The notes under the pieces: model-generated | What the model was told of the DNA's origin: nothing | Databases searched by the model: none | The model's input: the letters and a program-made list of their open reading frames with translations, nothing else | Program-made: the position numbers and the translations under genes | NCBI GenBank assembly: GCA_009912575.1 | Contig: WNDP01000010.1 | Location: 1 to 52,253, forward strand | From: Acinetobacter bereziniae | GTDB taxonomy: Bacteria; Pseudomonadota; Gammaproteobacteria; Pseudomonadales; Moraxellaceae | Reading direction: 5' to 3' | DNA length: 52,253 nt | Shown here: one piece after another, positions 8,191 to 17,250 of the stretch | How positions within the stretch are numbered: the stretch's first letter is position 1 | How the letters are laid out: every line of letters begins with the position of its first letter

Positions 8191-10041
8191 ATGGGCAATT
8201 TACATCCAGCATTTTCCAAGACTACACATTCTGTGAATGCAAGCACTATGGCTTGGCAACAGCCTGATCAAGTCACAATGAAGAAAGTTGAACAGCGTGT
8301 GATTAAACAATTGCTACAGGCATTAATTTATGAAGAGGTGATTCCAGCCCAGTTTGAGGATGGTATTTTTTATATCGATGTACTCAATTCACAAGGACAG
8401 TCGGTACGCTATGTGGCTGCAGGACAGCGATATCTCAGTTTTGGGCTAGTTCGCATGAATGCCACAGATGTTCTCCGTGAAGATCATCAAGGGCAGAAAA
8501 CGGTCGCACAGCTGAATGTAGTGATTGATGAAGTTATCCGAAGTATTCCACAGGCCGCCCAAATTGATAGTTTTATCAGTGAATTGAAACGCACTTTTAC
8601 TCATGATGTACAGTCTCAGCATTGTCAGAATGAGTATGCACTACCAGCAGCACAATATAGTTATGATGTACTGGAAACCTATCTGATGGATGGTCACCCC
8701 TATCATCCTTGTTATAAATCTCGAGTCGGTTTTAATCTGCAGGATAATCTGAAATATGGGGTTGAATATGCACAACCTATTCATCTGGTGTGGGTTGCAG
8801 TACATCAGTCCATATTTTCCCATAACGTTTCTAGTCATTTAAATGCGGATGGTTTCTTGCAGCAGCAGTTGACTGAACAGGATCTGCAACAGTTTACACA
8901 GGTTTTAAGTCAGCAAAAAAATGCAGATGAGTATATTTGGTTGCCCGTTCATCCATGGCAATGGGAAAATACTGTAGTGCATGTGTTCTTTAAGGAAATT
9001 GCTGAACAGAAGATTATCTATCTGGGGCGAGGGGAATATGCCTATATTGCCCAGCAGTCTTTAAGAACACTAACCAATTTACAACATCCTGAAAAGCCGT
9101 ATATCAAAATGTCCATGAGTCTGACAAATACCTCAAGTTCACGGATATTGGCAACGCATACAGCAATGAATGGGCCGCTAATTACAGATTGGCTACAGGG
9201 TTTAAAGAAGAACAGTGCAATTGCCCAAAAATTGGATTTTGATATTCTTGGTGAAGTACATGCCTCAGCAGTGGATTTCACTCGTCTGCCAGCATCTCAT
9301 GCCAAACAGGCCTATGGAACTATTGCTAGTCTGTGGCGTGAAAGCGTTCAGCAGTATCTAAAAGCTGGTGAAGATGCTATTCCTTTGAATGGAATTGGGC
9401 ATGTCCAGCAGGATGGAAAGTTACTGATAGAACCATGGCTGGATCAGTATGGTGTGGATGCATGGGTAGAGCAGTTGTTGTCTGTGGTCATTCAGCCAAT
9501 TCTCTATTTACTCTTTGCAGAAGGAATTGGAACTGAATCGCATGGACAGAATATTATTTTGGTTCATCGTAATGGTTGGCCTGTACGGATCATTTTAAAA
9601 GATTTCCACGATGGAGTACGCTTCAGTCCTGATCATCTGGCCCATCCAGAAGCTTTTCCGACTTTGCACGCATTACCTGCGGAACATGCGAAAGCCAATC
9701 GCATGTCATTTATCCTCACGGATGACCTAAATGCAGTGCGGGATTTTAGTTGTGCCTGTCTATTTTTTGTTGCATTGAGTGATATCGCCATGACACTGCA
9801 ACAGCAACTTGACTTTAGCGAACAAGCCTTCTGGCAAAAAGCAGCAGATATTATTCATCAATTTCAGCAGCAACATCCTGAACACCAGTCACGCTATGAG
9901 GCATTTGATGTCTTTGCAGAACAATATTGTATTGAATCACTGACCCGCCGTCGTTTATTCGGTGATGGTGATGTACAGATGCGTTATGTACAGATGCGTT
10001 ATGTCAATAACCCGCTGTTCCATTTTCGTCAGCCTGTTTAG
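8191..10041 (+). CDS. NIS siderophore synthetase (IucA/IucC family), second of three
   Basis: A 616-residue NIS synthetase with the most canonical motifs of the three: DGHPYHPCYKSRVGF, WLPVHPWQ, QQSLRTL, the MSMSLTNTSSSR strand, GTESHGQN and ILKDFHDGVR (metal/ATP-binding acidic residues near the C-terminus). It presumably performs one amide-forming condensation on citrate or the mono-amide. ATG 8191 has AAAGG 9 bases upstream. The last coding bases carry a perfect 15-bp tandem duplication (QMRYV twice), which lengthens the C-terminus by five residues without shifting frame. Confidence 0.92.
   Translation: MGNLHPAFSKTTHSVNASTMAWQQPDQVTMKKVEQRVIKQLLQALIYEEVIPAQFEDGIFYIDVLNSQGQSVRYVAAGQRYLSFGLVRMNATDVLREDHQGQKTVAQLNVVIDEVIRSIPQAAQIDSFISELKRTFTHDVQSQHCQNEYALPAAQYSYDVLETYLMDGHPYHPCYKSRVGFNLQDNLKYGVEYAQPIHLVWVAVHQSIFSHNVSSHLNADGFLQQQLTEQDLQQFTQVLSQQKNADEYIWLPVHPWQWENTVVHVFFKEIAEQKIIYLGRGEYAYIAQQSLRTLTNLQHPEKPYIKMSMSLTNTSSSRILATHTAMNGPLITDWLQGLKKNSAIAQKLDFDILGEVHASAVDFTRLPASHAKQAYGTIASLWRESVQQYLKAGEDAIPLNGIGHVQQDGKLLIEPWLDQYGVDAWVEQLLSVVIQPILYLLFAEGIGTESHGQNIILVHRNGWPVRIILKDFHDGVRFSPDHLAHPEAFPTLHALPAEHAKANRMSFILTDDLNAVRDFSCACLFFVALSDIAMTLQQQLDFSEQAFWQKAADIIHQFQQQHPEHQSRYEAFDVFAEQYCIESLTRRRLFGDGDVQMRYVQMRYVNNPLFHFRQPV
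9971..10000 (+). repeat. 15-bp in-frame tandem duplication near the end of the second synthetase
   Basis: ATGTACAGATGCGTT is present twice in direct succession, and a partial third copy (ATGT) follows. It encodes duplicated QMRYV. The repeat is a multiple of three and keeps the frame. Confidence 0.9.
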
Positions 10042-10054
10042 GGGGAATAAACCA

Positions 10055-11965
10055 ATGAATACAATGGTGTTTTCGCCTACTGTTTCAGGACAGGTGATAT
10101 TGATGGATTTGGTCAATAGTCTACTTGCTGAGCAATATATTTTAGAATCGGAGGTCCTGACAAAGGATCAGGCTCAACGACTATGTATACAAAGATTTCA
10201 GCATGGATTTGAAACACTTTTTGATAGTTATAGCGCTTGGTCACATTTTGCTGTTTTATTTAATTCTGAACAGACAGCGTGTTTGATTCTACCGTTGAAA
10301 CAGGGTTTGAAGCAGCGTTGGCAGATGCATGTTGGAGTATCCATCTGTAAACTTAACATGGATGAAGCGAAGAATTACCATGTTCAGAAACTAAGCGCAT
10401 TACAGTTATTTGACTTCATGCAGCAATTACCGTGCTTCAACTCCGCTGATGCATCAAAATTGGCAGATTTTCGTGCAGATTTAAAACAAGCAATCCTACA
10501 GGCAGAATTGTCTCAGCAACATCAATTGTCCTCTTTAGCGTGGTTAAAGCAACATCCTGCAGACTTATTTATACAGCTGGAGCAGTATGCTGCTTTACGG
10601 GATCGTCCCTATCATCCGTTGGCCAAATTAAAAGACGGTTTTAGTCCTGATGAATATCAGTATTTCAGTCCTGAATTTGCTCAGGATATGGATGTTCACT
10701 GGGTTGCAGTAAATAAAGAAAAGTTGGTCTATGGGAAGGATATTACTGAGATCGATAGACAGCAACCTGCACGTATTTTTCTGAACGCTGAACAGTTCCT
10801 GATGTTAAAACAGGAATGTGATGACAAAGCACTGGGAGACGATTATTTGGCGATTCCCCTACATGCATGGCAGTTCAAACATGTGCTGTCTGGGAAATTT
10901 TCTGAGGAGTTGCAGCATAAGGACATTATCCCCTTAGCATTTCAGTCCAACGGCTGGTACGCCAGTTCGTCATTAAGAAGTCTACTTTCAGCGACACAGC
11001 CACAGGATAGTCTAAAACTACCACTTGCGGTGAAGTCACTGGGTTCATTGCGTTTTTTACCGATTGTCAAAATGATCAATGGGCAAAAGAATCAGCAACT
11101 GTTGCAGCTAGCTAAGCAAAAAGATGAGATTTTAAAAAAACGTCTTTGGCTATGTGATGAAAATCAATGGTGGGCTTATCTTCCTGAGCAACAGGAGAAT
11201 TTAACGCCAGATAATTTAATACTGTTCAACGAGCGGCCTATGCATCTCGCTGCACAGCGCCGTAGAATTCCTGCTGAGCTGTTACAAGCACCTTATCAGA
11301 TTATTCCTATGGCTAGCTTAGGGCAACTGATGGGCGGGCAGGGATGTGTATTTGATCTGATCCTAAAATGGCAAAATCTAACGGCTACACCGCAGCATGT
11401 CTGCAATATTTTTGCTGAATTATGCCGTGATTTCTTTGAGGTAAATTTGCGCCTGTTCCGTCTTGGTCTGATGGGCGAAATTCATGGTCAGAATATCTGT
11501 ATTGTGCTGGAACAGGGACAGTTTGCAGGTTTCATGCTCCGTGACCATGATTCCGTCCGAATTTATCAACCGTGGATGCAACAGCATGGCTTACCTGATC
11601 CTGAATATCTGAGTCCACATGATTTTCGTATTACCTTGTATCACGACAGTGTGGAAAGTTTGATTCTCTATCTACAGACACTCGGTATACAGGTCAATCT
11701 AGCCAGTATCTTGGAGACTGTTGCAGAGTTCTATCAGATTGACTCGGCTGATTTATGGCGCATTATGGCCCAGCAGTTACAGCAAGCGTTGAATGATGTG
11801 CCATTTACGGATACGGCCCGGACTGAATTAAAGCAGATTCTATTTGATAGTGAGTTGTGGCCATATAAGCAACTGATCCGTCCACTCCTTGAACAAGACA
11901 ATCGAGTAGGAAGTATGCCAAGCAGTATGGGAACTGTTCCGAATGTATTCAGGAGCATTGTTTAA
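10055..11965 (+). CDS. NIS siderophore synthetase (IucA/IucC family), third and most diverged
   Basis: A 636-residue IucA/IucC family protein. Its motifs are weaker than in the other two: RDRPYHPLAKLKDGF (first His of HPxHP replaced), IPLHAWQ in place of LPxHPWQ, SSSLRSL in place of SxRT, then MGEIHGQN and MLRDHDSVR, which are well kept. It may use a different carboxylate or amine, or act on an acylated intermediate. The start is ATG 10055 behind AGGGGGAAT; the longer in-frame start at 9962 would overlap the preceding gene through its repeat and is rejected. It is followed 71 bases later by the FhuF-like gene. Confidence 0.88.
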   Translation: MNTMVFSPTVSGQVILMDLVNSLLAEQYILESEVLTKDQAQRLCIQRFQHGFETLFDSYSAWSHFAVLFNSEQTACLILPLKQGLKQRWQMHVGVSICKLNMDEAKNYHVQKLSALQLFDFMQQLPCFNSADASKLADFRADLKQAILQAELSQQHQLSSLAWLKQHPADLFIQLEQYAALRDRPYHPLAKLKDGFSPDEYQYFSPEFAQDMDVHWVAVNKEKLVYGKDITEIDRQQPARIFLNAEQFLMLKQECDDKALGDDYLAIPLHAWQFKHVLSGKFSEELQHKDIIPLAFQSNGWYASSSLRSLLSATQPQDSLKLPLAVKSLGSLRFLPIVKMINGQKNQQLLQLAKQKDEILKKRLWLCDENQWWAYLPEQQENLTPDNLILFNERPMHLAAQRRRIPAELLQAPYQIIPMASLGQLMGGQGCVFDLILKWQNLTATPQHVCNIFAELCRDFFEVNLRLFRLGLMGEIHGQNICIVLEQGQFAGFMLRDHDSVRIYQPWMQQHGLPDPEYLSPHDFRITLYHDSVESLILYLQTLGIQVNLASILETVAEFYQIDSADLWRIMAQQLQQALNDVPFTDTARTELKQILFDSELWPYKQLIRPLLEQDNRVGSMPSSMGTVPNVFRSIV

Positions 11966-12036
11966 TTTCATGAATAGAGAAAACTCAGGCGTGCAGTCAA
12001 AGATTGCAGTATTGAATATTGGGGTCTGATTTTAAA

Positions 12037-12822
12037 ATGACAGAATCCGATATACCCATTCTTAAGCAGTTGCTGGCTGAACGCCTGAATATTCAATTTG
12101 ATGTGCTGCCAGTAGATGGCCAGCAGATAGTGAGTTTTACAGATCTGCTTAATCCCACCGTATGTCTGACAACATTAAACGATTTTGGTTCTCGTGTGGA
12201 TGCAGTGAATTTAACCTGTGCTGCATCCATGTTCATTAAATACTGGGCTGTTCCTCTGTTGTTTCCCTATTTTTATGCGCTGACTTCAGAGGAAATTGAT
12301 TTGCCATGGGACATTTCCTGTATTTCTACAGTATTACCTTCTGACTGGTGTTGGGACAGAACACTGCATCTGATTAATTTACCTCAATTACAGCTTGGTG
12401 TTGGTAGGCAACAGCAATCTTTTGAAGAATCTGTGCGATTCATACTGGATGACTTGCAAAAGTTGTTTGATGTTCTTGCTCGTTCAGGAAAAGTACAAAA
12501 ATTTTTGTTGTGGGAAAATACTGCATTACGAATTCTACAATTTTACGACATGATGAACAGAAAAGGAGGGGATCAAGCTTTACTCAGCCGTATCCAGTTT
12601 CAACGGCAGTTTTTGATAGATTTGCCTGCAGTTGATCTGGGTTTAAAACAGAATCCATTTTATTTGCTGGATCAGAGTAGGCAGCAATCGTCCACAACTT
12701 ATCAACGAAAAAAATGCTGCTTTTATTTTCAGTTACCTGAAGCACAAAAAGAATATTGTGCAAGCTGTCCATTACTGAGACAGGATGAACACAGAGGTCA
12801 ACACTCATGCAAGAGCAGTTAA
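12037..12822 (+). CDS. FhuF-like siderophore iron reductase
   Basis: A 261-residue protein whose C-terminus carries the paired cysteines of the FhuF family: KKCCFYFQL, then YCASCPLLRQ (CC-x12-C-x2-C, spacing slightly longer than E. coli FhuF). These ligate a [2Fe-2S] cluster that reduces hydroxamate-bound Fe3+ at the inner face of the cytoplasmic membrane and so releases iron. The N-terminal part (about 1-200) fits the FhuF-like domain, which is also found at the C-terminus of NIS synthetases. The start could be ATG 12037 or TTG 12019 (GGGG lies between them); ATG is preferred. It overlaps the next gene by 16 bases. Iron release by this protein would complete the uptake cycle. Confidence 0.85.
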   Translation: MTESDIPILKQLLAERLNIQFDVLPVDGQQIVSFTDLLNPTVCLTTLNDFGSRVDAVNLTCAASMFIKYWAVPLLFPYFYALTSEEIDLPWDISCISTVLPSDWCWDRTLHLINLPQLQLGVGRQQQSFEESVRFILDDLQKLFDVLARSGKVQKFLLWENTALRILQFYDMMNRKGGDQALLSRIQFQRQFLIDLPAVDLGLKQNPFYLLDQSRQQSSTTYQRKKCCFYFQLPEAQKEYCASCPLLRQDEHRGQHSCKSS

Positions 12823-13433
12823 ATAATTTAATTCAGAGCTATGCAGATATTGCCAGCTCAACCATTGGTCATGTACTGGACCAAGGGCACTTACCGCAGA
12901 TTCATGCGATTAACCAGATTGGGCATGTTGTGGGGCGTGTGCGAACGGCCACAGTACATTCAGTCAATGGTATGGCACTGCGGCAGGCTTTGTTAAACAG
13001 CCAGCCGGGTGATGTATTGGTTATTGATGCACGTCAGTTGGAACACCGTGCCTGCTGGGGAGAACAGCGGCATCGCGCTGCCATATTTCATCAGCTTGCT
13101 GCTGTAATCATATTGGGCGCAGTAACCGATGTAGTTGCTTTAAGAAACATGAAGGTCCCCGTTTTTGCTTCATCTGTCAGTTGCCTCACTACACGTCATC
13201 AGGGGGAAAGTGTGGTTGAGTTTGACCAGAAAATACAGATGGGTCATACCTGTATTTGCTCTGGTGACTTAATGGTTGGAGATGCTGATGGTGTGTTCAT
13301 TTTGAGTCAAGATATTGCCCAGCAATATCTAGGGCAGTTTCAGCAAATGGAAATCCAAGAGCGACTGAAGCGAGAACAATTTTTCAGCGAACATTCAGCT
13401 CAGGATTATTACCACTTAACTGCATCTGTATGA
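12807..13433 (+). CDS. RraA/HMG-aldolase-fold protein within the siderophore operon, catalytic motif altered
   Basis: A 208-residue member of the RraA-like superfamily (HMG/CHA aldolase, oxaloacetate decarboxylase, RNase E inhibitor RraA). Family features: VVGRVRTA near residue 45, QPGDVLVIDA, the AAVIILGAVTDV strand-loop, PVFAS and GDLMVGDADGVFIL. Active aldolases normally have a G-x-GE element and DGxxRD. Here these read WGEQ and LGAVTD, so the substrate-binding Arg is Thr and the preceding Asp is lost. Aldolase chemistry is therefore doubtful. Strict co-transcription (start inside fhuF-like, 21 bases to the acyltransferase) suggests a siderophore role, perhaps precursor handling or RNA-level control. 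The exact function is unknown. Confidence 0.75.
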   Translation: MQEQLNNLIQSYADIASSTIGHVLDQGHLPQIHAINQIGHVVGRVRTATVHSVNGMALRQALLNSQPGDVLVIDARQLEHRACWGEQRHRAAIFHQLAAVIILGAVTDVVALRNMKVPVFASSVSCLTTRHQGESVVEFDQKIQMGHTCICSGDLMVGDADGVFILSQDIAQQYLGQFQQMEIQERLKREQFFSEHSAQDYYHLTASV

Positions 13434-13454
13434 AATTGAATTGAGTAAATATTT

Positions 13455-14051
13455 ATGATGACATTATCTTCACAACTGCTGGATGAGTTCCATTACGAAG
13501 AAAGAGGAATCGCTTATGGATTAAGGGCTGTGCAACTACCACAGGATTTTCCCTTATTGTATAAATGGATGCATGAACCTCATGTGATTCCGCAGTGGCA
13601 ACTGAATAAACCAGAACTTGAACTGGCAGTTTATTTTGAAAAGATGATTTGTGATGATCATCAGCGCTTATTTATTATCACGATTGAACATACAGATGTG
13701 GGTTATCTTGAGATATATGAAGCCAAGCGTGATCGGCTGGCGCTTTATTATGACGCTGATGACTCTGATCTTGGCTGGCATATTTTACTCGGTGAAAAAG
13801 ATGTGCTTGGGCAAGGGCATTTTAGAGCCGTCATGCGCATGATGAGTTATTTTATTTTTGAAAATTCAGCTGCCAGTAAAATTGTGGGTGAGCCGGATGA
13901 AAATGTAAAATCCTATGCCTATATTGCAAAAGATATTGCCTATCAAGCGCAGAAGAAAATAAAGATGCTGGAAAAAACAGCAGTATTATACCATTGTTAT
14001 CGAAATGAATTTTATTCACTCTGTGGGCTTTATCAACAAACTCAGGAGTGA
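13455..14051 (+). CDS. GNAT-family siderophore acyltransferase (IucB/AlcB/RhbD type)
   Basis: A 198-residue acyl-CoA-dependent N-acyltransferase predicted to acylate the hydroxylamine made by the monooxygenase, giving the hydroxamate. Family features: KWMHEPHVIPQWQL near residues 36-50 (the HP.V..FW-type substrate segment), an acidic YLEIYEAKRDRLALYY strand, and the acetyl-CoA region GWHILLGEKDVLGQGHF with MSYFIFENS and KIVGEPDENVKSYAYI. The length is typical. It is the last gene of the co-directional operon; the receptor that follows has its own Fur box. In acinetoferrin-type molecules the acyl group is medium-chain and unsaturated, but sequence alone does not define the acyl donor. Confidence 0.88.
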   Translation: MMTLSSQLLDEFHYEERGIAYGLRAVQLPQDFPLLYKWMHEPHVIPQWQLNKPELELAVYFEKMICDDHQRLFIITIEHTDVGYLEIYEAKRDRLALYYDADDSDLGWHILLGEKDVLGQGHFRAVMRMMSYFIFENSAASKIVGEPDENVKSYAYIAKDIAYQAQKKIKMLEKTAVLYHCYRNEFYSLCGLYQQTQE

Positions 14052-14172
14052 AACGAGTCTAAAAAAAGAGTGTAATAAAATATAATAAATCAACAATCTA
14101 AATGTTTTTTTTATCGGCTATGCCGAGGCTAATGTGCTTCACCATCAGAATATTGTATTTTACATTATTAAT

Positions 14173-14191
14173 GCTAATGATTATTATTAGC
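14173..14191 (+). promoter_or_regulatory. Fur box upstream of the intact siderophore receptor
   Basis: GCTAATGATTATTATTAGC matches the 19-base Fur consensus at 15 positions and is itself nearly palindromic. It lies 34 bases before the receptor ATG, so the receptor can be transcribed separately from the biosynthetic operon under iron control. Confidence 0.85.
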
Positions 14192-14225
14192 GCTAAAATT
14201 CAGGCCTACAACTGAGGAAAACAGG

Positions 14226-16427
14226 ATGCGCCTTTCCCAATTCAGCTTATGTGTTTTGTCTATTGCAATTAGTGGTCAGTTATATGCACAGGATGAAATT
14301 TCAAATACTCAAACATCGGTTGGCAATGCTCAACAACAAGAACCTGTCCAGAAATTAGCACAGATTGTTATTAGTGCGACACGGTCAGAAAAGAGCATTG
14401 CAGACATTGCAGGGACTGTACAAAACATCAGCGGAGAAGAGGTACAAAAACAGGCTGGGGCAGGGCGAAAAGTGGCAGATGTTCTTGCTCAACTGGTTCC
14501 TTCGCTGGCGCCATCTAGTGGTACTGGAAGTAATTATGGCCAAACCATGCGAGGCAGAACTGTTTTGGTGATGATTGATGGTGTATCTCAGACAGGGTCG
14601 CGTGATCCTGCGCGCCAATTGAACAGTATTAGTCCGGGGATGATTGAAAGGATTGAGGTTATTTCAGGGGCAACCAGTATTTATGGATCTGGTGCAACGG
14701 GTGGGATTATCAATATTATTACCAAACGTGCTGACAAATCGAAACCACTGAGCTTTGAGACTAAATTGGGGATAACCTCTGCTGATAATTTCCGAGGAGA
14801 TGGTCTGGCTTATGAAGCGGGTCAGAGCGTTTCTTTCAGCAATGATAAAATGGATGGTTTCCTTGGTGCGAACTATACCAGCCGAGGATCATTGTTTGAT
14901 GCAAATGGGAATCGGATTGCAACTGAGCCTAATCAGACCAGCCGTAATGATACCGATACCTTAGACATAAATGGACGTCTGAATTTTAATTTAACTGACA
15001 CACAAAATTTGAGTTTTGGTGCACAGTATTACAAGGATAAGCAAGACACTCGTTATGTGCCTGATTATGGACCGAACTATACCATTGCTAAGGGCCCACA
15101 GTCTGAACGGGCAATCAAAGGGTTGGAATTAAGTAATCAACCATTTACAGATCGTTATGCCTTTAATACCCAATACCAAAATGAGGATGTATGGGGGCAG
15201 ACTGTAAATTTGGAAGCTTATTATAGAAATGAAAAAGGGCGTTTTTTCCCAGTTTATTCAGGTGGCGCTACAGTAAATCAATCAGAATATACGGTAGATG
15301 TGGCAGGAATGCGCTCAACAGTTCAGTCTGATTTTAAACTTGCAGAGCGTGATCTTAATCTAACCTATGGTCTAGATTATGATCGAGAAAAAGATACTCA
15401 GCATTATGATGTATTGTCTGTGAGTAATAATGGTATGGTTTATAAAGATACTGGCAGAAGGTTAGATGCTGGTCCTGATACCGTCATTCAGAACATCGGT
15501 GCTTTTTTACAGGCAGATTATCAACTTACGGATCGCTTTAATCTACAAGCAGGAACGCGCTATCAATATATCAAGGCAGATACAGCCGCCTATACGCCTT
15601 CTAGACAAACACAGAGTGTAGCAAGTGATTCCACAAATGCTGACAAGTTTTTGTTTAATTTAGGTGCAGTGTATAAGCTTACGGATAATCAGCAATTATT
15701 TGCTAATTTTTCTCAAGGTTTCAGTTATCCAGATGTGTTACGGATGTTACGTGATGTCTCCATTCTGACGGTATCAACTGCAAATATAGAACCCTTGACG
15801 GTTAATAGTTATGAACTGGGTTGGCGCTTACAAGATGATCAAAAACTTGATTTAGGAATTACTGGTTTCTATAACACATCAGATAAAGTCATTCAGTTCA
15901 ATGCGGATCGTTCAGTGAATATTGCTGATACTGATCAGCGTGTTTATGGTGCTGAAATGACTGCGGCATATCCAATTCTGGAAGATTTTAAAATTGGTGG
16001 TACGCTGGCATACACCCGTGGGCAATATAAAGATGCCGCTGGTAATTGGCGTGAGTTAAATGCCTATCAGGTGTCTCCAACGAAGGGAACTATTTTTGGT
16101 GAATGGAATAGTGACGATGGTTATGGATTCCGTGTACAGATGCTTGCTGTAAAAGGAACTGATAAAGCATTTGAAGATGATAAGGTTGCAGTGAACAGTG
16201 ATAAGGTGGTTCCAAACCGAGCCGCAAAAATAAAGGGCTATGCGATCATGGATACCTTAGTGAATTTTCCTGCGTATAAGGGAAGGGTAGATTTTGGAAT
16301 CTATAATGTGTGGAATAAAGACTACCGCACCGTTTATAGCCAACAGTCCGAAATTACTTTTTCACCTGTGTCTAGTATGCGAGCACAAGGTCGTACTTTT
16401 GGTTTGAGTTATACTTTTAATTATTAA
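14226..16427 (+). CDS. TonB-dependent siderophore receptor, intact
   Basis: A 733-residue outer-membrane receptor, full length. The signal peptide is residues 1-21 (cleavage after LYA). A likely TonB box is AQIVISATRSE (about 46-56). The plug has RGRTVLVMIDGVSQ, ERIEVISGATSIYGSGATGGIINIITKR, and the barrel ends in an aromatic C-terminus (RTFGLSYTFNY) as needed for Bam-dependent insertion. It directly follows the biosynthetic operon in the same orientation and is the best candidate to import the product. ATG 14226 is preceded by GAGGAAAACAGG. A long hairpin follows the stop. Confidence 0.93.
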   Translation: MRLSQFSLCVLSIAISGQLYAQDEISNTQTSVGNAQQQEPVQKLAQIVISATRSEKSIADIAGTVQNISGEEVQKQAGAGRKVADVLAQLVPSLAPSSGTGSNYGQTMRGRTVLVMIDGVSQTGSRDPARQLNSISPGMIERIEVISGATSIYGSGATGGIINIITKRADKSKPLSFETKLGITSADNFRGDGLAYEAGQSVSFSNDKMDGFLGANYTSRGSLFDANGNRIATEPNQTSRNDTDTLDINGRLNFNLTDTQNLSFGAQYYKDKQDTRYVPDYGPNYTIAKGPQSERAIKGLELSNQPFTDRYAFNTQYQNEDVWGQTVNLEAYYRNEKGRFFPVYSGGATVNQSEYTVDVAGMRSTVQSDFKLAERDLNLTYGLDYDREKDTQHYDVLSVSNNGMVYKDTGRRLDAGPDTVIQNIGAFLQADYQLTDRFNLQAGTRYQYIKADTAAYTPSRQTQSVASDSTNADKFLFNLGAVYKLTDNQQLFANFSQGFSYPDVLRMLRDVSILTVSTANIEPLTVNSYELGWRLQDDQKLDLGITGFYNTSDKVIQFNADRSVNIADTDQRVYGAEMTAAYPILEDFKIGGTLAYTRGQYKDAAGNWRELNAYQVSPTKGTIFGEWNSDDGYGFRVQMLAVKGTDKAFEDDKVAVNSDKVVPNRAAKIKGYAIMDTLVNFPAYKGRVDFGIYNVWNKDYRTVYSQQSEITFSPVSSMRAQGRTFGLSYTFNY

Positions 16428-16453
16428 TTATTAATTGATTTTATATAACCGTT

Positions 16454-16491
16454 GGTGTTGAGTGTTGAAAATTTGTTTCACATTCAACACC
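16454..16491 (+). terminator. Hairpin after the siderophore receptor
   Basis: GGTGTTGAGTGTTGAAA pairs with TTTCACATTCAACACC across a 5-base loop, with one bulge and one G-U pair. The stem is strong but lacks a following T-run, so it may stabilise the mRNA end or help Rho-dependent stopping. Confidence 0.6.
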
Positions 16492-16520
16492 GTAAACTTA
16501 AAGTAAAAACTATTTTATTT

Positions 16521-16566
16521 AATTACGAATGATCAGTAATATTGCTTGCGCTGATCGTTCGTAATT
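16521..16566. repeat. 16-bp inverted repeat with 14-base loop
   Basis: AATTACGAATGATCAG (16521-16536) and CTGATCGTTCGTAATT (16551-16566) are reverse complements except at one position. No T-run follows. It could be a second terminator, a protein-binding site, or an element end; nothing else in 16567-16965 suggests a gene. Confidence 0.7.
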
Positions 16567-16965
16567 TCTGCTATATGATAGTCAAAAAATTTACTTTTGC
16601 TTTTTTTTAAATAAAAAATTATTAAACGATAAGTACAGCGTAGCTGGCTAGAATATTTGAATTATTCAACAATCTTATGAGAGTGTAGAAGTACAAAGAG
16701 CTCGATAACTATGATGATATAAAAAGCGAATCAAACTCCGTTACGTGTAAATAATGGAATTGCCGAGCAAAAAATAACTAGAGACAAAGAACGATTCGAT
16801 AAAAAAAGAGGACTAGAATTTTTAACAACAATATATTTAATACTTAATTAGGGTTAACGTTATATCGAAGTGAAAATTAAATCAAAAAATTGAATTTTGC
16901 TTGAGTATGTTTTTTCAGTTTTTTAAAAAATTATTTAATATCATGTATTAATGCTATTTTTGGTC

Positions 16966-17250
16966 TTTGGGAATAAAAGTCTGCCACCATTTCTGTGCTA
17001 TTCAGGCATTTGAAATCTTCTTGATTTAAGAAAAATAAATTTAAAAGAAGCCTAGTGTTTTAACCAAATAAAATTCTTCTAAGTGAATCTGAGCTAATCA
17101 GAGATAAAGTATACCTAGACGTGTACTTATAGTTATAAAAATAAAAAAACAGGGTGATTACTAACAGCTGATAAGCACTTCTATCTGAGCAAATTTCAGA
17201 GAATTCATAAAAAATGATCCTGAACTGAATGGAGAAATAAACAGCGAAGA
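16966..17250 (+). repeat. Right copy of the mutS-upstream direct repeat
   Basis: A degraded copy of 161-467 in the same orientation (see that entry for shared landmarks). The mutS start codon equivalent and coding frame are lost. The two copies enclose the broken receptor, the siderophore operon and the intact receptor. Confidence 0.8.

Noticed and set aside
9042-9281. Minus-strand frame opposite the second synthetase
   Set aside because: Shadow of a conserved coding region.
9962-10054. Longer start for the third synthetase
   Set aside because: The added residues derive from the 15-bp repeat of the previous gene in another frame; ATG 10055 has a good ribosome-binding site.
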